Of a stretch of 64,000 nt of DNA, positions 55,601 through 64,000 are shown one piece after another. The stretch comes from Pelodera strongyloides (taxonomy: Eukaryota > Nematoda > Chromadorea > Rhabditida > Rhabditidae): assembly GCA_036852015.1 (NCBI GenBank), contig JAANDG010000019.1, positions 186,001 to 250,000 of the forward strand. Reading direction: 5' to 3'. How positions within the stretch are numbered: position 1 is the first letter of the stretch; the number at the start of each line of letters is the position of its first letter. The notes beneath the pieces were generated by a model, which made no database searches, was not told the DNA's origin, and saw only the letters and a program-made list of their open reading frames with translations. A program made the position numbers and the translations under genes.

Positions 55601-58600
55601 ACTAAAGTACCGCACAGTGTCCACTAGAAACAAACTCCGATCATCCTCACCTCCCTCTCCTTCTCCTTCTCAGCCGGCTTTCTCTTCGGTGTCGACGCTT
55701 TCTTCTCCTTGGCTTTCTCCCGCTCTTTCGGCTCCTCCTTCGGTTCTCTGTGTATTCTCTCACCATTCTCTGCGGTCACTTTACGAACTTTCACTTTTGT
55801 TTCAACTTCGACAGGCGCTGTCTGAAAGACATCAACTCATTTAAAAAAGCCTTCTGATTGAATTGGGGCCTCTGAAACTTGTGAATAATATGAGTTAACG
55901 TTGTCAGGGGTCAAATACGCTCTGCGCTTGACAGACATAGAAAAGTACTACAACACCAATGCATCCGATTGATACACTTACCGTAACAGCTGGACGTTTC
56001 CTTTCCGACGGAGGAGGCCCAGGTAGGATGGACATTAGCTTCGAATTCTAAAGCAAGGAACAGCACCGTACAAAAACTTCAATCAAAATCTTTCGATTTT
56101 TCCTTATGTCAGGGGCACATTATACATCACACAATATAATTTCACAAACCTTGCTGAAATCGACAGCCTCCCAGAGTGTGATTTTTCGCTTCTTCAGCTT
56201 ACCAACGTAACTTGCTGCCTAAAGATATATTATGAATATGGAAAAGATTAGAAACCGAGCTCCACATATGTTCAACGCCAACATAAAGTCAATGCCTAAA
56301 ATGTATTCATACCTTTGCGTTCAGGTCTTCTCTGACTCCTTTCTCGGCGTCTCTCAATTTCTCAGCCACTGTCAACATTTGCTCTGCCATTGGTCGAATA
56401 ACCGGGAAGCACGGGAGCAACTGAAATGATGCTATTCAAAATTGCCACCAAAACTATATTATTTTTATCATCATAAGATATTGTAATCGACAGAAATCCG
56501 ATTAGCACGGATAAGGGTCCAAAGAAATGAACGATGTCCACAAACAAACTCAAAGCTCGCAAACTTGTAAACAAAATAGACTCAACGAACCTTGTCCAGA
56601 AATACGAGTGCGTTTCGAACCAACACATAGTCTGGCTTGTTTGTGCCAAGGATCCGGGCGAATGTCTTCCCAAGTTTATACTGAAAATGTGTCAAGTTTC
56701 ACCTATACAATAAACCACCACCGTAAGCTCACCCTTTGATATTAGAGCCAACTCACTAGATACTCAAAATATTTCCAAGCAGGCGGAGAACGTAAGTCGT
56801 AGGGAAATATATATGGGCATAAGAATCACGCTTCTCAGATTAACTTTATATTTAACTGATAAGGGACAAGCCTCCTAGATGGCTTAGAATGGCCACGAGT
56901 GTCTACACTGATAGTTGATAAAAATAGCCCCATTTCGTGCAACATACCGAGAGAAAAATTACGCAACGAGAATCACACTTACCTGGAACTTGAAGCACAG
57001 CTTCTGGTAGCTCTCGTAATTGAAGCTCACCACTTCTTCTGCTCCATCACCTTGTTTCACCTTGGACAAGAATCCGGGAGTGCCGAAACATTCCTTTAAA
57101 AATACTTTTCAAACTTCAAACGGGGCAGCTCGGTAAAGAGCTAGCTTGGATGAATCAAGGGATATGCGGTCGCTACGAGCTAGACATGTAACGCGCCAAA
57201 TCGGTATCACAGAGTATGTAGGATGCGGAAAACGAACGGAAGAATAAAACTACCTTTTCATAGACAGTACTATCGGCATGCCATCTGAGTGACTCGGTGA
57301 GCAACATCGACATGAAAGTTCCCAGAGAGGTGGCCTCATTTTCAGTCAGACCCACGAGAAACGGTAGCACATCGTTGAACACCTAAGTGAAAACAGTGAA
57401 GATAACAATGCGCAATACAATACATATAACAATTGACGGTCTGGATTACCAAAATAAACAGGTTTGATTTATCAAAATACCATGGTGAAGTAGTCGAAGG
57501 CATAAGTTCCAGGTACAGTGGTTTTGGAAGGCCTAGCGCGATTTGGATGCAGTGTATGTTTTCTCGTGACAACGAACATTTTATACATAAACTGCGTGTT
57601 GTCGAGGTTTGAGGCTGAATCTTTGCTCGGGGTTAATATCGTTCATGTAGCAATGAAAAAGCTCACCTTGTCCATGACGACCACCGTGTTGAAGTAGATC
57701 ACCTTCATTTGTTGCAGCTTGCGAATCAGTGTCGCGCAATAAACGGCATCCAGTTCACTGATCATCGCGCGTTGGATGAAACACATTTGGAGGATGGACG
57801 ATGATTGAGTCGGATCTACAAAGTGTAGTGTTTATTAAATTACAGTGTGTCCGTTCAATTAAACCCTCTGAAAACCGTGGGCACAGGGCACCTTTGGTTC
57901 GTGGTTAAAGGGAAAGGCTCACGACAGAACACATGCTATAAATTTCTCGTAGAGTGCGCATGCGTTATGTGATTCCAAATATGAAAACGCCATCTCCAGG
58001 AACTCAATGTTAAACTAGTTATTTGGCAAAAACTACCAGCGGGAAGCTACCGCACTTGACTAAATATTGAATTTTGGTTATATGTTGCAGGTGAAATATA
58101 TCCGTTTCTATATTTTTCTATGCGGCTCTACGGTATGTTCACGGTGGTAGTTTTTGTCAAAATAACTGGCTGAATGCGGGGGTTCAATGTTCCCATCTTC
58201 ACTCGGCACAGGCACAGTACATAACTTTGCCTTCTTTGTCACCAACTAGATCAGTACCCGCTCGAGTCAGGGCGCACATATAATTGAGGAAAACAAAGCG
58301 TACTGTTTGGCCAACAAGCATCAACTAACAATTATCATTTGTCATCAACCAACAATAAAGCGTACTGTTTGGCACGAAGAGTTGTGTCTTGTCCACTTTG
58401 AACCAGTCGTTCACCCTTTCCACGTGTGCTTTCTGCTTCTTCTGCTCGTCGGCCAGTTTTGCCTCCAGTGTGCGGAGACGCTCTTCCTCCTTTCGCAATT
58501 TGTTCTTGCTCTGTAAGAAAATGAAAAGATGAAACGGAATTTGCCAGCGTCAAATAATCTGGTCGCGTTGTGAACATATGTTTTTCTTACGTACATGACT

Positions 58601-61600
58601 ACGGTTCTACCCTCATTTCTGGGGCACATTCCTTCATTCCTTGAGAAACCCGATTTCAACTTGTAAGAGTTTTCGTGGTATTGCGTAAAAAAGCCAACTT
58701 CGATGTTCAGCAGCCCAGCTTTGAAAGGGAACTGGATAAAATAAATGACAATACTTAAACCACATCTGTGAAACACTAGTCTGCGCCACACCATCTTCAA
58801 AACCCTGAACAATAAAGCACCAACCAATGCAACATTGTCTCCCAATGCGGCCATTTGTTTGCGAACTTTCTCGATGGCTCGAGCGTAGGCATCTGTTGGC
58901 ACCTCAATATCATACTGGGAGAGCATCCAGACAAGGGCAAAGGTTCTGAAAACAGAACATGTAACAAGAACTCTGGACCAACTATGCATACAAAGTTCCA
59001 TCCACTGGGGGCCAAGACCTAGCACTATACAGAGAAAATGTAATGTACTGTCGGCATAAAATATACTGTACTCTAGGCATGAATGCATAGCGGAGCTCAT
59101 GTTCACATTTACTCGATTCGTAGAGAAGTCCAAGTGGAAGTGGGGAAGTGCCCAACCAACAAATATTCAACTATGACATCATCGGAACAAACAAATCAGA
59201 AAGAAGCAACACATAGAACAGAACATTTCATGGAAAGAAGAGTGACAATAAGATCGCAAGCTACCTCCAGACATCAAACATAAAATGAAGATTACCAAAT
59301 CTTAAGAGCCAAGATCAATATGAAAAGTCGACAAACTAACCTGATGGGTATCTCTCTCGCCGCCAGACAAATGTGAGGTTCAAGGGCATCAGCCAGCTTA
59401 GTCAACACATCATCGAAAGCCGATTTAAAGAAAGAATTCTGAAAACAACACGCAATTCTGGAAAAAAATACAGCAACTTTGAAACTTAACGGTGAAAAAG
59501 CTGGAAAGCGGAAGAACAAGCCTAGAAAACAAAGCTATCTCTCAATTAAATACATTCAAACTATATCAAGCAGGTGAGGCAAGACATCAAAATACAAATC
59601 CAGGAATTCAAAAATACAAATCATCACAAATCAAAGACAAACCTCAAGGATCGCGTCCATCTTCTTACTTTCCTTGTCCTTTTCCACATCCTCCCCATTC
59701 TCTGCATTTTTGGCTTTCAGTTCCTTCTTGGACGCCTTGAAGGCAGCGTAGATCTGAATTTTACATTCACATCATGACGAAATTATAAGGAAACAACATA
59801 AAGGCTTATACATATATATCACCAGCAGACTAACCAAAATCAAAAGAAATGTGCAAACAGCTAAATATACGTTAATGCTAAGGCTAACCTAACTCACCTA
59901 ACTATGAAAATGATTAAAAAATATATATAAGTCTCCACCCACCTGATGCATGAACACCGGTCTTGCCATGTACATAGCCGTATCGATCGGAATATGATAT
60001 TCTGACAAGAGGACGTCGATTGGGGGAATCATACTACAGTAATCGTCCATCTTCATATTCGACTGCAGGAACGAGACGAATTGCATCAGAGTGTCACGGC
60101 ACTAAATTAGAATTGCAATTTTAGCTATTCCTATATTAAAGTCTCTTCGTTTATTGTTTCTCACACAACTCAGCTAGACAGCAAAGCAAACGATAAAAGA
60201 TTAGGCTTCAGAACGACGAAAGGAAAGAAACTTCAGATAAAAAGGACTGTAGTTTCTACAAGACGAATACGTGATCTAAGAGAAATGATTATAAAGAATG
60301 CACGTATAATAATACCTCATCAACCATCGATCCAACAAGTTTGAGTGGCAATTGATGTGACTCGTTGTGCACAATGCATTCTCGCTGTTGTGCCATCAGA
60401 ACGCAGAGACCATTTGCTAGACCATCCTCAAAACAAAAGAATTATGCATTCATTATTCAGCACAACTCACATAAACGGAAGAAACCTTCCTTGCATCGTT
60501 AATAAAAAAAAGAGTTACATCTTAATCCCTTACTGAAACATTCACATTTGCATGTTATTTCATCCGTCCAATAACATGCAAAAAAAGTAGAGAACAGTGG
60601 GAAAAACCAAAAGTTAACAAATCAGGCAAGGTTGAGAAACCCTTATACAAAATACAAAGAAGCACACCTTGAGAACTGCATCTCGTAGGCGATTACACGA
60701 TCGACGATTCCGTACCGTGGCAAAGGACCCACCCTAAATGTATTTTTTTATATTGAAATGTATGAAGGAAAATAGTGTTACACTTACAGAATATCCTCTA
60801 TACCCTCTAGACTTTAACAATCCATTCGTGCAAGATCGACACTGAACCCGTTCATTGGAGTGCTTATACATCAACATTCAACTAAACTATCCAAGGGGCT
60901 GTTTTTTATTAACACATGGCAACTCGTAAGGTTTCACTAATTGCACATCACTCAAAGGATTTACGACGAAACAGTGCGTCGTTGTCTTGCTCATAAGTTT
61001 TGTACTTCTGTTCTGAGAAACAACAAGGGGGGGGGGGGGGGGGGGGGGGGGGGGTGGTTACGCGTCCTAGCGTCCACCAATAAATGGGAACAAGTGTGCC
61101 CACCTCACTCCTGAGGGTCTCTCCACCAGCCTTCGCTTCCAAATGCTCTTCGGTCAATCGCATTCCCGCTTCAACACTACCCATTCCTTGTACAATGGCT
61201 CGCAAAATCAGCATATCAAAGCTGAAATAGAATTATGCATCAAAGTAAAATATCAGACACCACATGCACAACAACAAAACAACCTGGAGGAGAAAGGAAA
61301 ACGCCAACACTTTTCCATTTTGTCAATTCGTAACCAGTACAGTAAAAATGAAAAGAATATAACATCCACAAGCTCACTTCAAACTTCAAAGAAATCAACA
61401 CACAACAAATAAATAAACATCGGTCAACCTCTTTTCATTGATGAGCTGGTTGGCCACATAATGGAGCATGCCCTGTACATCAACGGTGTACTTTGTGTAT
61501 ACAGATCCAACAAAGGCCGCCAGTGACTGAAGCCATGGACTCAAAGACGCGTCCGAAGCCTGAATTATGAAGCGCTCAGTGTTAGAGCTAGAGTAAACCA

Positions 61601-63785
61601 ATAGAATCTCTGCGACTCTGTTGGCAAAGCACAAGTACTATACAAATGAAGCAAATCATCTGTAATGTTAAAGACGCTCAACAATCGAACAACTACAAGT
61701 AAGCAAGAAATGTGTGTATTACTGTATTACAAGTAGTGACGTTGTAAAAAACATCTTACAAAGAACCACCAACCTTCAGTTGTTGTTTTTCGGGACTGGC
61801 CAATTGTTCCATGATAGAAACTAAATAAAAATATATAAACTCTCTTGTAAAACGAATCGAAAATTGAAAAACTTAACATAAAATAACTAATACGCTCAAT
61901 CCACATAAATCATTGCAAATAATGTAAAATGATCCACAGACCGTATAGGACTTCCTAGATGTTTAAAATTCAAAGAAAAAAAAAAAGAACTCACACGACA
62001 ACACATCCAGTGCTAAACTGGAAAGAAATTTGAGACTGTCAACAACTGGTCCGATCAAGTTGTCAAATGCTTGCACCTAAAATGATCAAATATATAGTTC
62101 TTCTCCAGACTGAATAACTTTCCACCAAAACAAATGGACAACTACTGTTGTATTTGTAATACGTACTACATCACCAAACACAAGCAAAGCCACATCACCA
62201 AATTCTTAGAGAAAAACTATATAGTAATAGTTACAGTACATTGGAATATCTATATAATATTATCCCAAAGAACCTACTTGATTCAAGAGATATCCAAAAA
62301 CAATGGTCGGGTGGACAAGGCAGAGCTTTCCGAGTTGTCGTCCCATATGGCGCACCGTCTCCTTTGACAATCGTCTGCAATTTGATTAATAAATTTAATT
62401 TACTCACTTCATTTCATACTAGGTTCAAAGAGAAGCAGACCCGAAACTGTACATTAACAAAGAGGCGCCTTAATGTTTAAGATACACCGTTACTAAGGTT
62501 AAATCAACAACAAAGCAACACTAACAACTCCAATGAGCTAAATTTTTCCATAAAAATAATTTCTTACTTGGAAACATATTTCGTTCGCCCCAGAATCTTT
62601 CCTTTTCGTATCAACAGCTCGGGATGACGAACCGTATGCTCACTCTTCCATCTAAAACAAAGGTAGACTACACGAAAAAATGAAATGATTTCATGGGTGG
62701 GCATCAACATCAACAATATGATAATACAAAACACGCACCTTCCGTACAGACGATATCGTTGTTGATATGGAAATAAAGACAAGAGCGTCCAAACCTGAAT
62801 ACACACATCAAAGGACAATCGAGGAAAATATTCGATAAAATGCGCGTGGAAGTTCAAACAAGCCACATAAAATAACGCTTAAACGCACCTCTTCGCACAT
62901 AGCGATATTCTCATCGAACAGTGTGATACCGGGGACAATGACGTCATCGATTATGTCCATCATCGTGTTACTCACTAAACATCAATCAAATATCACACAC
63001 ATTAATCCAGGGAGCAGCATGGGATAGCGAAGAGGTGCCATATACTGTGGATAACATCGTATAATATATAATACGATCACAGAAATTGAGGAATATTCGG
63101 AGAAGAAAGGGTTCAGCATGCTATTCAACAAAAAAATATTCACCAACCTGTTTCATCACACGCGTCCTTTTTCTCTCGTAGTTCCCGATAGAAAACAGTG
63201 AGTAGTCGCAGTAACTTTCCATAAACAAGCGGATCTAGTGCGAGTCGGGGTCCGGCGTAGTACAAAAGTGATGAAAGGGCAGCCAGGTCAGTCCAACTTT
63301 CAACCTAGAACATAAATGGGGTTAAATGGTAATTACGCAAACATAAACAAGGTGATTGGTGATTAGAAAACGTAAACATTACAATAGAAAGGAAAAGAGA
63401 GAATCTAAGGCAAGAAAATCAGACAGACATTCTTTTATTTTAAACTATATCGTATTTTCCTTACCAGTATTAAAATAAAGCACGACCATACCTTTCGTAT
63501 ACTCTCGTCCACGATAGGTATAGTTTTGTTGGGACATTTTCGCAGCTCGTATTGGGGGCATTTCCTAAACTGGTGGATATTTACAACTTACGATGGATAA
63601 TACAGTACACAAAATAACACCGGTGATATGCCAGACAAACAGTCTTACATTTTGCAGTAGCATTACAACAAATGCCAGCAATTAAAAAAATAGGAGAGAA
63701 ACAAAAAATTAAATTAAATCACCTGCGATAAAATTCATCGATAAGCGAATCCACAATCTTGCAGATGGCATGGGCAATGCGTGGA
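52612..63785 (-). CDS. THOC2: THOC2, large subunit of the THO/TREX complex (5' end outside the window)
   Basis: Thirty-five exons with agreeing phases, 5' to 3', begin 63785–63723, 63564–63492, 63304–63148, 62974–62889, 62794–62739, 62651–62568, 62374–62278, 62076–61995, 61820–61774, 61559–61429, 61221–61104, 60733–60668, 60426–60316, 60101–59943, 59753–59643, 59438–59341, 58945–58825, 58510–58366, 57815–57667, 57382–57254, 57093–56983, 56680–56591, 56420–56313, 56218–56150, 56047–55982, 55821–55651, 55512–55441, 55146–55045, 54954–54853, 54600–54427, 54156–54010, 53732–53482, 53260–53199, 52947–52847 and 52635–52612. About 1243 codons are visible. Conserved landmarks are FPYQQRYRLYGRWK, RQLGKLCLVHPTIVFGYLL, PWLQSLAAF, MLHYVANQL, LDAVYCATLI and SLRWHADSTVYEK. 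A long Lys/Glu/Arg-rich tail matches human THOC2. THO couples transcription to mRNA export. The first 350–400 residues are missing at the window edge. The very last exon (KSQSEVK) is the least certain. Confidence 0.92.
57905..58240. repeat. Inverted repeat in a THOC2 intron
   Basis: TAGTTATTTGGCAAAAACTACC near 58018 pairs with GGTAGTTTTTGTCAAAATAACT near 58146, with weaker pairing beyond. A TTAAAGGG motif at 57905, like the ends of the TTAA elements here, may be one end; the other end is not clear. Confidence 0.4.
61027..61054 (+). repeat. Run of 28 G
   Basis: Uninterrupted poly-G in a THOC2 intron (60734–61103). The length should be treated with caution, as such runs are often miscalled. 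Confidence 0.8.
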
Positions 63786-64000
63786 CTAAAGCACAGTATT
63801 GGAAAACATACTATACAGTAAACGTATGCAGTTGCTCTTTAGACAGAAGTGTAGTGTTTCCGCACAAAGGATAGATTCTGGATCCTGCTCAAATATCGAA
63901 TACACGATAACCTTACACTGATGACACGGCAGCTCATATTAAGTTTATAGTAGTACTCGCAGATTAACCACACTACTCGTCGCGTCGGTAGTCTATGTGT
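63786..64000. other. THOC2 intron or upstream exon region at the edge
   Basis: The next THOC2 exon upstream should lie here or beyond the edge. I could not pick one with good splice sites and similarity. Confidence 0.4.

Noticed and set aside
58411..59133. Minus-strand frame of 240 codons
   Set aside because: It joins the real THOC2 exon at 58825–58945 with intron sequence and an out-of-frame piece of the next exon. Splice sites and homology support separate exons.

Overview
The window is nuclear DNA of an invertebrate animal. Every recognisable gene is broken by GT–AG introns, mostly about 50–900 bp long. The proteins are animal-type: a DBHS protein of the NONO/SFPQ/PSPC1 family, SAP30, RNF25, LENG8, ACBD6 and BOLA2. 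The DNA is AT-rich and carries several families of short foldback elements and a tRNA-derived SINE. I cannot name the species. Eight of the ten genes with a visible start codon have a 3' splice acceptor 0–15 nt upstream of it, which suggests spliced-leader trans-splicing (as in flatworms, nematodes, rotifers or some cnidarians), although introns in the 5'UTR would look the same.

Plus strand, left to right: the end of an unknown gene (3–107); a gene-poor stretch with a diverged 0.7-kb duplication (1050–2552) and a GC-rich TTGCACG motif cluster (3640–3895); then five tightly packed head-to-tail genes, SARNP (4645–7097), RNF25 (8237–14281), LENG8 (15295–19740), ZMAT2 (20691–22612) and the OST3/6 oligosaccharyltransferase subunit (23147–25770). 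Minus strand, converging on OST3: eIF4H (35298 down to 32999), BOLA2 (31370–29755) and ACBD6 (29293–26415), also head to tail. A DBHS gene runs on the plus strand (36419–42967), divergent from eIF4H and convergent with a minus-strand SAP30-type gene (47929–43877). After about 4.5 kb without a recognisable gene comes the minus-strand THOC2 gene (63785–52612), whose 5' part lies beyond the right edge.

Six of the eleven identified genes act in mRNA synthesis, export or early translation: SARNP and THOC2 (both TREX), LENG8 (Sac3/PCI family), ZMAT2 (spliceosome), the DBHS protein and eIF4H. SAP30 belongs to the Sin3 histone deacetylase complex. RNF25 is a RING ubiquitin ligase, OST3 acts in N-glycosylation, BOLA2 in cytosolic iron-sulfur handling and ACBD6 in acyl-CoA binding. 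Introns and spacers hold TTAA-flanked foldback elements (29884–30442, 33594–33838, 18286–18648), a second foldback family around eIF4H and the DBHS gene, an unusual ACTACCCC array (27756–28400) and a tRNA-Val-like SINE (30802–31170). Exon structures were derived by hand from reading frame, splice signals and remembered family similarity. No alignment or transcript data were available.
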